A DNA stretch of 64,000 bases from JAYZDF01 sp036337945 (GTDB taxonomy: Bacteria > Myxococcota > Kuafuiibacteriia > Kuafuiibacteriales > Kuafuiibacteriaceae). Of this stretch, positions 16,110 through 24,294 are shown piece after piece. The notes beneath the pieces are model-generated. The model worked only from the letters and a program-made list of their open reading frames with translations. It made no database searches and was not told the origin of the DNA. Position 1 is the first letter of the stretch. Every line of letters starts with the position of its first letter. The DNA is taken from NCBI GenBank assembly GCA_036337945.1, contig JAYZDF010000028.1, forward strand, positions 1 to 64,000, given 5' to 3'. The position numbers and the translations under genes are program-made.

Positions 16110-18383
16110 TTATTGGCCCGTCGGAACTGTGCCGTCACTCGTGACAGGCGTCTCGGCTCGCTTGGTTCGTGCATTTTCCGCGTCTTTCGCTCCATTTAGG
16201 GCGAAATTCACGTCAATTCCTTCATTTGTATCAATTCGAGCGAGATTAATGAGGCTGCCAGCGAGAGCAAGGTCATTTCGAAGTAGATCAAAACATTGGC
16301 CCATTTTTTTGGCGCATTCGACGGGATCTTTCGACTCTTTTGCCTGCTTGAGAAGATTAAGCGCGGACCGTGCCGATAAAAACGCACTGCTTTCGTCTCC
16401 GTGAATACTCAGGTTACGCCGTAATCCGCCCAGCACGCCGTCGGCATCCAAATGCGAAAGTGGCCATGATGGTGCTTTTTCTTGTCCCCGAGACATCGCG
16501 TATGCGTTGGAAAAAGAATCCCAAATTTTCTGTTCCCCGTCTTGTGTACCGATGTGACTCAGAAGTTTCTCCACGGCCGTTACATTGAGTTCAACAGAAA
16601 ACGCAGCATCGGTTGCACCTACGCGGTGCTCTCCAATCGCGATACCGAGGAGCTTTTTACGTGGCAATTGAGAACGGTTTTCAAATAATTCATTGAGTTC
16701 TGCCCGAGCTTTCGGGTCAGCACCCGTGAGTGATGCAAAGGATAAGAGTTCTGCGAGGTCTTCCACGGAAACTTTGCTCTTGTTGAAGGAGTAAGTCCAA
16801 CCGAAGCCAACTCCGGTCTGAGGCGTCTCATCTGGTTTTTCGACAGTCTTGATGCGAGCAATGGTGGTTGACTCAAGCGCTCGCCCTGGGATTTTTGATC
16901 GTCTGACAATTCCATGGTTTTCGGTGAGAACGCGGGTTCCTTTACCCTTCTCACCGTACTGTTTCTCGGCTTTCTCGGTCACGTCACCTCGATGCCACCA
17001 CTCGTAACCGAACGCGGCGAAGGTTTTCTCGATACCTTTTCTTGATGCTGTTTTTACATGATTTGACACAACTTCAACGCCAGAATCCTGAGGGAGCTGT
17101 GCAAGAGCTGTGAAATCAATTTGCTGCCCATCTTTGCCGCCGATGAGTGCGTCGAAAGTTTTTCTAGCTTGAGGATTCGCGAGATCAAAAACGACTTCAT
17201 AAAGAGTTACTTCCGATTTGGAGCTCTTATTTTGTTTGGATAATTGAGCGCCCGCGAGCTGATTGAAACGATTGGTGTGCGGCAATATCTTTAGATCGAT
17301 ATTTTTCTTTCGGTCTTCTAACGAGCCAAGTTCGTGTTTGACGTTTTCGCCCGCAATTTTTCCGAATGACTTTCCAAGATATTCTCCCAGGCTACCGTCA
17401 ATGAAGGCACCCACACTCGCTTGCATCCGTTTGTCTTCACCGGGGTCTGCTCGTTCATCGTGGGCCCGGATTGCGACCGCAACTTTACTCCCGAATCCGC
17501 GGATTACCTCCAAGGTTGTTTCACTGTCTACTGCTACGGTGAAGTCGACTTGTCCCGATGGTCCAAAGTCGTGGACCATACTGCTGCTGACGCCGGGAAT
17601 AGCGATAGGAGTATATTTCAGTCCGCTTTCAGCCAGAATAGAACGCTCACTTCTTACGCGATACCTTTCCCCTGGCTTAAGACTACGAGCCCTAAAGGCG
17701 GTGAGTGGGGCAGATGCCAGGTCTGGAAGGCCGCTATGGCGCATATCTGACTTATCGTAAAATAATCGATCTGATTCTACTTCTGCGGTGGCTACTTGCT
17801 GACGGCCAAATGACCCACGGACACCCAAAAGAGCAAAGCTAGTGCCAGGTAGTGGGTAGTCATTCGCAGAAAAACCTTCTGTTTTTGTTCGTTGAAAGAT
17901 GGGAGAGGAAGAAGGCTTGTGGTTTTCTGCTAGATCTAAACCAACTTGGCGAAGCCGTTCTAATGGGTCACCCCATTCACCACGTATTGCACGCGTGTCT
18001 ACGCGCTGCATTCGAATAGCGTCGCTTTTCACCACACTTTGCGGAGACGTAGCCTTGTTCGCCTCTTTTTGCGTCACTAAAGTTTCGATCCAACTGGAAC
18101 GTTTCGCCGTCTTCCTGTCTTGTGGTTCTTTCGCTTGGTCGCCGTCGGTAGCGTCATCTGAGTCGAGTAAATGTTCCCACTTTTCATCGCTAGGTAGGCG
18201 AGGGTAGCTCGGGCTTCCGTCGTCCATTGTGTCGATGGGCTTGTTTGCCCATCCAGGCAGCAAAGAACGAATCGCATTTTCGCCCAAACTTTTCTCAGAA
18301 GATTGGGTTGGACGATTAGCCAAGGGATCCGCTTTGGGAAGAGACTTGAAGTAATTTGCGGATTTTCTAATGTCTTTCGGCAT
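16110..18383 (-). CDS. Large hypothetical protein, 757 residues
   Basis: No family recognised. It starts MPKDIRKSANYFKSLP and has no signal peptide or membrane helix. The first 190 residues are polar and look disordered, with Ser/Asp-rich stretches. Residues about 190-480 look beta-rich: a FALLGVRGSFGRQQVA segment, GERYRVRSERSIL, then GFGSKVAVAIRAHDERADPGED. Residues 480-570 repeat a similar pattern (GVGFGWTYSFNKSKVSVEDL). The last 180 residues are helical, with a regular run of Leu and Ala (SLINLARIDTNEGIDVNFALNG). The style resembles secreted or contact-dependent effectors of myxobacteria that lack a Sec signal, but nothing specific proves this. The gene has its own 100-base leader region and no tightly linked partner. 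Confidence 0.6.
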   Translation of the reverse strand: MPKDIRKSANYFKSLPKADPLANRPTQSSEKSLGENAIRSLLPGWANKPIDTMDDGSPSYPRLPSDEKWEHLLDSDDATDGDQAKEPQDRKTAKRSSWIETLVTQKEANKATSPQSVVKSDAIRMQRVDTRAIRGEWGDPLERLRQVGLDLAENHKPSSSPIFQRTKTEGFSANDYPLPGTSFALLGVRGSFGRQQVATAEVESDRLFYDKSDMRHSGLPDLASAPLTAFRARSLKPGERYRVRSERSILAESGLKYTPIAIPGVSSSMVHDFGPSGQVDFTVAVDSETTLEVIRGFGSKVAVAIRAHDERADPGEDKRMQASVGAFIDGSLGEYLGKSFGKIAGENVKHELGSLEDRKKNIDLKILPHTNRFNQLAGAQLSKQNKSSKSEVTLYEVVFDLANPQARKTFDALIGGKDGQQIDFTALAQLPQDSGVEVVSNHVKTASRKGIEKTFAAFGYEWWHRGDVTEKAEKQYGEKGKGTRVLTENHGIVRRSKIPGRALESTTIARIKTVEKPDETPQTGVGFGWTYSFNKSKVSVEDLAELLSFASLTGADPKARAELNELFENRSQLPRKKLLGIAIGEHRVGATDAAFSVELNVTAVEKLLSHIGTQDGEQKIWDSFSNAYAMSRGQEKAPSWPLSHLDADGVLGGLRRNLSIHGDESSAFLSARSALNLLKQAKESKDPVECAKKMGQCFDLLRNDLALAGSLINLARIDTNEGIDVNFALNGAKDAENARTKRAETPVTSDGTVPTGQ

Positions 18384-18528
18384 ACCGTGTTGATTCCCTA
18401 ACCAACTCCATAATGACGGGTCTCGCAGTTGAATGGAAGCTAAATGTCATTATTTTGCCTACATTAGACACCTGGAAAGCTTTCTGTGTAGAGTTAACCC
18501 GTATTTTGAGGCAGATAATCGTCCCGAG

Positions 18529-18699
18529 TTAGTTGGCATCTGCGGTTGTTCCCGCGTCAGCTGCTGCCGTGGTACCGGAATCAGATAGGCGTTCAATTCG
18601 CTGCTTATCCCATTCTACGTAAGAACTAGGGGGTTCAATACAGCCACATAGGCCGGCCAAGGTCAGAAGTAGCCCTGTCAGTTTTAACCTTCTTTTCAT
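18529..18699 (-). CDS. Small lipoprotein
   Basis: 56 residues from ATG 18699, or 69 from ATG 18738. The shorter form gives a textbook signal: MKRRLKL, a hydrophobic core, and LCGC as lipobox, with the mature part only about 37 residues. The tail is Asp/Ala/Thr-rich (TTAAADAGTTADAN), the same linker style seen in other lipoproteins of this window, and here it is the end of the protein. It could be a short membrane-anchored peptide or a remnant of a longer lipoprotein. No partner gene; it is divergent from the PEGA/TPR gene at 18827. Confidence 0.5.
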   Translation of the reverse strand: MKRRLKLTGLLLTLAGLCGCIEPPSSYVEWDKQRIERLSDSGTTAAADAGTTADAN

Positions 18700-18826
18700 T
18701 CTCAACTTGAGTCCTTTTCTCCGCTTCGTGTCGATCATAGCCTTTTCGGGTCCTCAAGTTCAACAACCCTGAATCCCGGTTGTTCAAGAACTGTTATTCG
18801 AGACCGGCCTGTAGTAATCGTAAGTC

Positions 18827-20101
18827 ATGCATTCAACTCGTTTGATTGGTGCCTTCATTGCTGTTCTCACTTTCGCTGGGATTCAGGAAACTCGCGCGCA
18901 GTCTATCTCTGCGGACGCAGCGGCGCTGGTGCGGCAAGGTGAACGGCTCGCCAAGGCGAAGCGTTATAACGATGCGCTGATCGCGTTTAAGTCTGCGGAT
19001 AAGCTTTTTCCAAAGGCCGAACACGATTGCTGGGTGGGTCTGGCGTACGCGAGACTCCAAATGGCGACTCAGGCGAATTTTTATGTGGCTCGCTGTAAAC
19101 AAAGGGCGGGTGGTAAAAGACCAATTCCTTGGTATCCCAAAGCTAAGATACTTGCTGAAAATATGCTGAAATCAGGCCGCTATGCAGCGATTCGTTTCGA
19201 ATCTTTGCACGGTGGCGCATCGATTCGTCCAGATAACTTCGATGACGATGAATGGCTTGCTCTACCTACTAAACTTTGGATGCCTGTCGGACGTTATACC
19301 ATCAATGCTAAAGCGCCTGGCTTTGGCAAGAAACAGTTGTCCCTTGAGGTTACTTCGACTCGATCGCAAACGGTCCGGGTCAACCTGAAGGGGTCAAAAG
19401 CGACAGCTGGCTCTAACACCGTTCGTTTTCCTTCGCTCATCAAATCAAAAGCAAAAAAGAAAGTTTCGTCTCCAAAAGACACTTCAAAGAAGAAAAAAGA
19501 GACTTCAAAAAAGCGCGTATCTAAAGCGAAACCACCTCCGGTTCCGAAGACAATGCCAAAGCCTAAGAAAATGAAGAAAGCGAAGGCTAAGGCGGCAAAC
19601 GCCAAAGTGGCCAAAAAAGTCTCGAGTCAACCTGAGGAAGAGGATGTAGAGAACACCGCGGCGAGCGAAGCACCGCCCGTCGATATGACTCCTGAAAACG
19701 AACTTTCTTCTCAACAAAACCTGTCTGAAGCTGAATCTGAAGCGGTTGAAGGGAGCGCCTCTAAGACAGGGAGCTCGATTATACCGGCCCTTGGATGGAC
19801 TGCTCTTGGTCTTGGCCTAGGAAGTTTGGGTGCTAGCTTTTACTTCTACAAGCTCGGCGATGAGGCAGCGAGAAATGCTTATATTGCCATAGAGCGTGAC
19901 GTTCGCAGTGCCGAAATCGAGAACTATCAACGTTACTCTGTATTTACGTATGCGGCTTATGGGGTCGGAGGAGGACTTCTCGCAACTGGTTTGGCTCTGC
20001 TTATTTACGATCTAGTAGACGAGGAACCAAGCAACGGTCTTTCATTTCAGATAACTCCTGACCTTGCGACTTCAGGAATTTCCGTGAGTGGTAGCTTCTA
20101 A
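18827..20101 (+). CDS. Periplasmic TPR/PEGA-like protein with Lys/Ala/Pro linker and two membrane helices
   Basis: 424 residues. A signal peptide ends around ETRAQS (residue 25). Residues 28-115 look like TPR repeats (ALVRQGERLAKAKRYNDALIAF). Residues about 125-195 form a PEGA-like beta domain (GGASIRPDNF ... LWMPVGRYTINAKAPGF). Residues 195-275 are a very basic Lys/Ala/Pro/Ser linker, followed by an acidic stretch. Two hydrophobic helices lie near 318-340 (PALGWTALGLGLGSLGASFYFY) and 370-392. This architecture, with the long basic linker before C-terminal helices, is frequent in myxobacterial envelope proteins of unknown function. The basic part would be periplasmic and could bind peptidoglycan or nucleic acid; that is inference. 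Confidence 0.72.
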   Translation: MHSTRLIGAFIAVLTFAGIQETRAQSISADAAALVRQGERLAKAKRYNDALIAFKSADKLFPKAEHDCWVGLAYARLQMATQANFYVARCKQRAGGKRPIPWYPKAKILAENMLKSGRYAAIRFESLHGGASIRPDNFDDDEWLALPTKLWMPVGRYTINAKAPGFGKKQLSLEVTSTRSQTVRVNLKGSKATAGSNTVRFPSLIKSKAKKKVSSPKDTSKKKKETSKKRVSKAKPPPVPKTMPKPKKMKKAKAKAANAKVAKKVSSQPEEEDVENTAASEAPPVDMTPENELSSQQNLSEAESEAVEGSASKTGSSIIPALGWTALGLGLGSLGASFYFYKLGDEAARNAYIAIERDVRSAEIENYQRYSVFTYAAYGVGGGLLATGLALLIYDLVDEEPSNGLSFQITPDLATSGISVSGSF

Positions 20102-20173
20102 ACGATTATCGTTTTGCGACCCTCAAGGGTGTGACATCTCTGGTTCCTCCGAATAACTTTCTCAAATAAGAAC

Positions 20174-20191
20174 TGCGACGTAACTGTCGCA
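20174..20191. other. Stem-loop in the gap before the Kazal lipoprotein
   Basis: TGCGAC-GTAACT-GTCGCA makes a 6-bp perfect stem with a 6-base loop. No T-run follows. It lies about 110 bases before the next start codon and might be part of a leader or an operator. Directly after the previous stop, AACGATTATCGTTTTG is a weak terminator candidate. Confidence 0.2.
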
Positions 20192-20298
20192 TCCGACTGT
20201 CTAAAGTATTGATCTTAGATAGTTTTGCGGTTTCATTTTCTTGGCACGCAAAATGCTCCTCTCTTCAAACAATCATGAATAATTTAGGAGTCATCAAT

Positions 20299-20985
20299 AT
20301 GAAACGACAAGTACTAGCCACTATAGCTTTGTTTTCTTTTGCGTGCGGAGACGCACCATCATCTTTACAGACATCGAGCGATGAACTTCGCGTTTCGACA
20401 ACGTCGAAAAAGAAAACGCGCTCGGAAGAATCGCCGACACTGACAAGCGAAGAAGAGCGTGTTCGCCATCCTCGTTGCCCTCGAAACTTCTCTTGTGAAA
20501 CACACGGTTCGATGATCTGTTATCGGGACGGTGCGCTCATTGCGATTGATTGTGCTCCACAGTGTAAGGGTGACAATCCGGCGGACCGAAGCTGTCGAAG
20601 TGACCGTGATGTAAATGTTCGTGCTGGTGAATATTGCGCAAGCCCGAGGGAAACCGGCGAATGTTCACCCAGCAGCTGTTGGTGTGATTCAAACGGCGCC
20701 TGGGTGTGTACGCGTGATTGCATCGGTCAGGTCCGTAATCGATGTGGTGGATTTGCTGGTTGGACTTGCCCTAGCCGTCGTCAATATTGCGAATACGCTG
20801 AAGGAAGTTGCAGTGTTTCAGACCGAGTTGGAACTTGTGAACCACGTCCCGATTACTGCACAAAACAGTATGATCCGGTGTGTGGTTGTGATGGTCGAAC
20901 CTACGGTAACGCTTGCATGGCAGCACTTGCAGGGAAGTCTATTAGCCATCAAGGCGCTTGCTTGAGGCCCGCACTACGCAGGTAA
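20299..20985 (+). CDS. Cys-rich lipoprotein with C-terminal Kazal-type protease-inhibitor domain
   Basis: 228 residues from ATG 20299, chosen because TAGGAG stands eight bases upstream and a signal ending in the lipobox FSFAC follows at once. An ATG at 20275 and the open frame back to 20209 lack this support. A Ser/Thr/Lys linker of 45 residues is followed by a Cys-rich middle (about 75-185). The last 45 residues match the Kazal pattern C-x-n-C-x-n-YDPVCGCDGRTYGNAC-x-n-C with all expected Cys. Kazal domains inhibit serine proteases. Bacterial Kazal-type lipoproteins are known from myxobacteria and may protect the cell from its own or rival secreted proteases. The middle could contain further small disulphide domains. 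Confidence 0.8.
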   Translation: MKRQVLATIALFSFACGDAPSSLQTSSDELRVSTTSKKKTRSEESPTLTSEEERVRHPRCPRNFSCETHGSMICYRDGALIAIDCAPQCKGDNPADRSCRSDRDVNVRAGEYCASPRETGECSPSSCWCDSNGAWVCTRDCIGQVRNRCGGFAGWTCPSRRQYCEYAEGSCSVSDRVGTCEPRPDYCTKQYDPVCGCDGRTYGNACMAALAGKSISHQGACLRPALRR

Positions 20986-21002
20986 TGGAAGGCTATTCGC
21001 GG

Positions 21003-22604
21003 CTATCCGAGCTCTTTGATTCGAAGTTGAAGAGCTCGCCGCGAGACTCGAAAATGATGCGCCATTTTTTCGAGGTCATTTTCAAAAGTCTCTTTAGCCT
21101 CGGTGATCTGTTCTAATGAAAGATTCTTGGCTTTCGGTATTTCTGGTGTTTGCTCGATCAAATTGTAGAGTGATGAACGCGAAATCCCGAGAGCTTGCGC
21201 GGCGTCTTTTGCTTTCCATTCGCAGGCAGCAAGAGTTTCAAGGAGGACAGGCGTTTCGATTTGAGACGGAGGAGGTGAGGCTCTTTCTTCCTCTGACCCT
21301 ACTCGCAGATTTAGTGTCTCTAACGAACTACGAGAGATGTTCTGAGCTGCAATCACTGTCTGGATGTCCTGCGTGACGAGCTTTCTCTCTCCTCGACTAG
21401 AAATGACAATTCGCCGAACCATGTTTCTCAGTTCTCGAACGTTGCCCCGAAACTCATATCCGATGAGCTGGCAGATAAACTGAGGTTCAATCCAGTGCTC
21501 CGAGTAGTCACTTCGCTGCTGCCACTTCTCCCATTCACCGAGGCTTTCGAGTTCTCTGCGCATAAAGTAAACGAATAAGGTTCCAACATCCTCAGGCCTA
21601 TCTTTGAGTAGTGGCATCTCGATTTCAAAAGCCCGTAAACGATGAAGTAAAGGCTCGCGCAAGCTGCCGTTTTCTACAGCTTGGTCGAGGTCAGCGTCAG
21701 TGGCGGATATCACTCTAACGTCGACTGAGAAGTTTTTTTCCGCTCCCACAGACTGAACACTTTTTGTTTCAAGGACTCGAAGGAGTGCAGCCTGAGTTTC
21801 AACGGAGGTCTCGCCAACCTCATCTAGAAAAAGAGTACCGTTTTGGGCTTGACCAAAATAACCTTTGTGATCTCTTTCGGCACCACTAAAAGCTCCTTTT
21901 GCGTGTCCGAACAGTTGTGAGATTGCGGTGGTTGTTGGAATGGCCGCCATGTTAACAGCGACAAAAGGCTGCTTTGCCCGCAGACTATGATCATGAATAG
22001 CCTGCGCGACAAGTTCTTTACCTGTGCCGGTCGCTCCACGAATGAGTACCGAAGTACTGGTGTCGGCTACGCGAAGAATGTTTGTGCGAACAGAGTCGAT
22101 TTCGTTACTGCTGCCGACTAATCCAAACCCGGGATTTCTTCGCAAAACGAGCGGGCGTCGACGAAGTACAAGAACAATGCGGCGGGCTATAAGAATCACA
22201 ATCCCGCGGTTTTGCTCTTCAACCGTGAACAGTTTTGGGCTGGTAAGTGGTTGGTTGTTTACGCTGTGTTTGTGTCCGCCTTCGTCAGCATAAATCTGCA
22301 ATGTTTCATCTGGCCTTTGAACAAGAGAAATCGGCCGTCGACTCACGAATCCGTCGAGAAGTGGATTCTGTCCCCGAGTCTCTGGTCTGGAGAAGTTGGG
22401 TGTGATTCGTGAAATCTGAGTTGGCTCTTTGAGGTCGCCGATCTGAACAAATTTTGTTTCCTCTCCAATTCGTCGGAAATCTGGGTGGTACGCGATCGTA
22501 AGGACGTGAATATATTCACCGACAAAGTTTTTTGAGGATAAAGAAGGGGCTTCCATAGTCGTCGCGTTCGTTGGACCAGGATATGTCGGGGGTGGAGGGA
22601 CCAC
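21003..22604 (-). CDS. Sigma-54-dependent transcription activator with tandem helix-turn-helix motifs
   Basis: 533 residues. The N-terminal 160 residues look like a degenerate FHA domain (ISLVQRPDETLQIYADEG, then HSVNNQPL). The AAA+ domain follows with Walker A GATGTGKE, the sigma-54 contact loop GAFSGA (Ser where Thr is usual), Walker B GTLFLDEVGE, and the sensor RGNVRELRN. After it comes a Fis-type helix-turn-helix (WKAKDAAQALGISRSSLYNLI), and at the very end a second one (EKMAHHFRVSRRALQLRIKELG). Most family members have one. The GTG start at 22604 has no visible Shine-Dalgarno; ATG 22556 is the alternative. FHA-type activators usually respond to phosphothreonine made by Hanks kinases. A candidate sigma-54 promoter lies before the flagellin gene in this window, but no direct link is shown. 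Confidence 0.88.
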   Translation of the reverse strand: MVPPPPTYPGPTNATTMEAPSLSSKNFVGEYIHVLTIAYHPDFRRIGEETKFVQIGDLKEPTQISRITPNFSRPETRGQNPLLDGFVSRRPISLVQRPDETLQIYADEGGHKHSVNNQPLTSPKLFTVEEQNRGIVILIARRIVLVLRRRPLVLRRNPGFGLVGSSNEIDSVRTNILRVADTSTSVLIRGATGTGKELVAQAIHDHSLRAKQPFVAVNMAAIPTTTAISQLFGHAKGAFSGAERDHKGYFGQAQNGTLFLDEVGETSVETQAALLRVLETKSVQSVGAEKNFSVDVRVISATDADLDQAVENGSLREPLLHRLRAFEIEMPLLKDRPEDVGTLFVYFMRRELESLGEWEKWQQRSDYSEHWIEPQFICQLIGYEFRGNVRELRNMVRRIVISSRGERKLVTQDIQTVIAAQNISRSSLETLNLRVGSEEERASPPPSQIETPVLLETLAACEWKAKDAAQALGISRSSLYNLIEQTPEIPKAKNLSLEQITEAKETFENDLEKMAHHFRVSRRALQLRIKELG

Positions 22605-22712
22605 GGCGCGGATATTGTCACAAATCGACTTGAGAAGTGAAACGACAAATTTCCTACATTTTAGCTTTCCTAGGGGTAAGCACTGGTAAACCGCAAAAAA
22701 TTTTCATTCGAA

Positions 22713-22743
22713 TGTAAACCTATCCGACAACATTGCGGTCTAA
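22713..22743 (+). promoter_or_regulatory. Candidate ECF-sigma-type promoter before its own sigma gene
   Basis: TGTAAACC, a 16-base spacer and GGTCTAA resemble the AAC-containing -35 and GTC-containing -10 of ECF sigma promoters. Transcription would begin around 22750, at the annotated GTG, so the message could be leaderless or the real start could be the GTG at 22759. The match is by eye only. Confidence 0.4.
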
Positions 22744-22749
22744 GATGTT

Positions 22750-23316
22750 GTGCAAAGGGTGGCCCGTCTAGAATTGAGTGAAATTGCTAAAGATTCCTCA
22801 AAAGAGGCTCTATTCTCGCAATTGGTCCGTACTCAGCATGGGCGTGCCCTGTCTACGGCCTATAGAATGCTTCGTGGCGAACGGGCCACTGCTGAAGACG
22901 TAGTTCAAGATGCATTTTTGAAAGCCTACAAAGGACTTGATAAATTCCGAGGTGACTCCCAACTGAGTACCTGGTTCTTTACGATCCTAATTCGTGAAGT
23001 TCGAGGCCATCAACGTCGCTCAAATCTGAGGAACTGGCTTACGTTAGATCGAGTGTTAACACCTGCAAAGAGTCCCCCTGAACAGGACGTTGGTCTTCAG
23101 AAACGAATTGCTTTCGCCCTTGAAGCTTTGACCGAACGTCAAAGGACCGCATTTGTACTTGTTTATTTAGAAGAGTTCTCGCTTTCGGAGGCTGCAGAGA
23201 TCATGGGCTGCGCCTCTGGGTCGATGAAGAGTCATTTGTCTCGAGCGAGAAAACACATGAGGTCTTCGCTCAAGGATATAGAGGGAGAACTAAACGCCAA
23301 GGAGTCACAAGCGTGA
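22750..23316 (+). CDS. ECF (RpoE-like) RNA polymerase sigma factor
   Basis: 188 residues with both regions of a group 4 sigma factor. Region 2 is seen as AYRMLRGERATAEDVVQDAFLKAYKGLDKFRG followed by STWFFTILIREVRGHQRR (contacts core polymerase and the -10 element). Region 4 is seen as LEALTERQRTAFVLVYLEEFSLSEAAEIMGCASGSMKSHLSRAR (reads the -35 element). Sequence blocks are quoted in parts only. GTG 22750 or GTG 22759 is the start. The next gene begins inside its stop codon and encodes a one-helix membrane protein, the standard sigma/anti-sigma arrangement, and the third gene is a Spy/CnrX-like periplasmic protein. The unit recalls the CnrYXH metal-response system, in gene content though not in order. 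An ECF-like promoter lies just upstream, which suggests autoregulation. Confidence 0.92.
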   Translation: MQRVARLELSEIAKDSSKEALFSQLVRTQHGRALSTAYRMLRGERATAEDVVQDAFLKAYKGLDKFRGDSQLSTWFFTILIREVRGHQRRSNLRNWLTLDRVLTPAKSPPEQDVGLQKRIAFALEALTERQRTAFVLVYLEEFSLSEAAEIMGCASGSMKSHLSRARKHMRSSLKDIEGELNAKESQA

Positions 23317-23747
23317 ATGAAAAAGAGTTAGAAATCACTGAAGTCGAGAAAAACTTTATTGGCACTGTTGCAAAAGTGTATTCAGCGCCTCAGGTCACGC
23401 GAGCCGATTCTGCAAAATTGATACAGGATATTGAGCGTCGCTATGAGTTTGAGCGCCGCAGATTCTCGCTACTTCCAAAGTTAGTAGGTGTAGTCACCGT
23501 GACGGCGTTATGTATTGCGCTGGTCTTGGGAAAGTCTGTGCCGCAAGGCGATATGAATTCTGACAAAGAATCGGAACTCATTTGGTCTGTGTTGATGCTT
23601 GATAGCGAAGATTTTGTAGCAAATTTCCCTGACGAGTTAGACGAAGAAGAATTTGATGAATATGTAGACGAATTACCAGAGGAGTATGCAGCGTTAACGA
23701 TGCTGATTGATGCTGATGTACTAGAGCCTTCGGAGTTTGTTGAATAG
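23313..23747 (+). CDS. Probable anti-sigma factor, single-pass membrane protein
   Basis: 144 residues, starting GTG 23313 inside the stop codon of the sigma gene (four-base overlap). Residues 1-48 are a cytoplasmic helix-rich segment that would hold the sigma factor. One membrane helix lies near residues 53-74 (LPKLVGVVTVTALCIALVLG). The periplasmic tail is strongly acidic (DEEEFDEYVDELPEE). No zinc-binding HxxxCxxC motif is present, so it is not a ZAS-type anti-sigma factor. The assignment rests on gene order and topology. The acidic tail could bind metal ions or the very basic Spy/CnrX-like protein encoded next; this is inference. Confidence 0.68.
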   Translation: MNEKELEITEVEKNFIGTVAKVYSAPQVTRADSAKLIQDIERRYEFERRRFSLLPKLVGVVTVTALCIALVLGKSVPQGDMNSDKESELIWSVLMLDSEDFVANFPDELDEEEFDEYVDELPEEYAALTMLIDADVLEPSEFVE

Positions 23748-23768
23748 CTATAATTGAGGAGTTTTATA

Positions 23769-24290
23769 ATGAAAAATTTGATGAGAAAGATAGGTTTGGT
23801 TGCTCTATTGTGTACTCTTGCGATTCCTGCATTTGCTGAGAAGCCAGGGCATCGCAGAGGCAAACACAAAAGAGACAAGCACGGTATGTTCATGAATACA
23901 CGCTTGCTTGAACGTGCAGCCGATAAGATAGGCCTCGATGACTCGACCCTCGAGCAAATCAAAGACAAAATTTATCGTGGCCAAAAAGAATCCATCGAAA
24001 TCGAAGCGGAACTCAAGTCAGCTAAATTAGACCTCAGTCGAGAACTAGACAGTGCGAGCCCTGATCGCGCAAAGGTAATGGGGTTGCTCGACCGCGTTGG
24101 CGACCTCAAGACGCGACTGAAAAAGCAACGGGTTGGGCTGATGCTTGATGTCCGCTCCATGTTGAGTCCAGCGCAGATCAAGCAGTTAAAGACGATGCGT
24201 CGTGAATGGAAAGCCCAAAATCAGCGGCGCCGTGGGAACAAAAGATATCGAGCAGGTGATCGTTCTTTTGATCAAGGCAGCCCGCAATAG
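23769..24290 (+). CDS. Periplasmic Spy/CnrX/ZraP-like protein
   Basis: 173 residues from ATG 23769, which has GAGGA eight bases upstream. The signal peptide ends at FAEKP, and a His/Lys/Arg-rich stretch follows (HRRGKHKRDKHG). The rest is helical, with the spacing of the CpxP/Spy/CnrX group: LDDSTLEQIKDKI, a long central helix pair, then MLSPAQIKQLKTM, which matches the LTxxQ motif position. Members of the group are periplasmic chaperones or metal sensors that feed back on sigma or two-component systems. The His-rich N-terminus makes metal binding plausible. Third gene of the sigma unit, 22 bases after the anti-sigma gene. Confidence 0.72.
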   Translation: MKNLMRKIGLVALLCTLAIPAFAEKPGHRRGKHKRDKHGMFMNTRLLERAADKIGLDDSTLEQIKDKIYRGQKESIEIEAELKSAKLDLSRELDSASPDRAKVMGLLDRVGDLKTRLKKQRVGLMLDVRSMLSPAQIKQLKTMRREWKAQNQRRRGNKRYRAGDRSFDQGSPQ

Positions 24291-24294
24291 TTTC

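Noticed and set aside
17263..17760. 165-codon plus-strand frame
   Set aside because: Antisense to the 757-residue gene, with basic low-complexity composition and no ribosome site.
23441..23968. 175-codon minus-strand frame over the anti-sigma and Spy-like genes
   Set aside because: Ser-rich shadow of two well-supported plus-strand genes.
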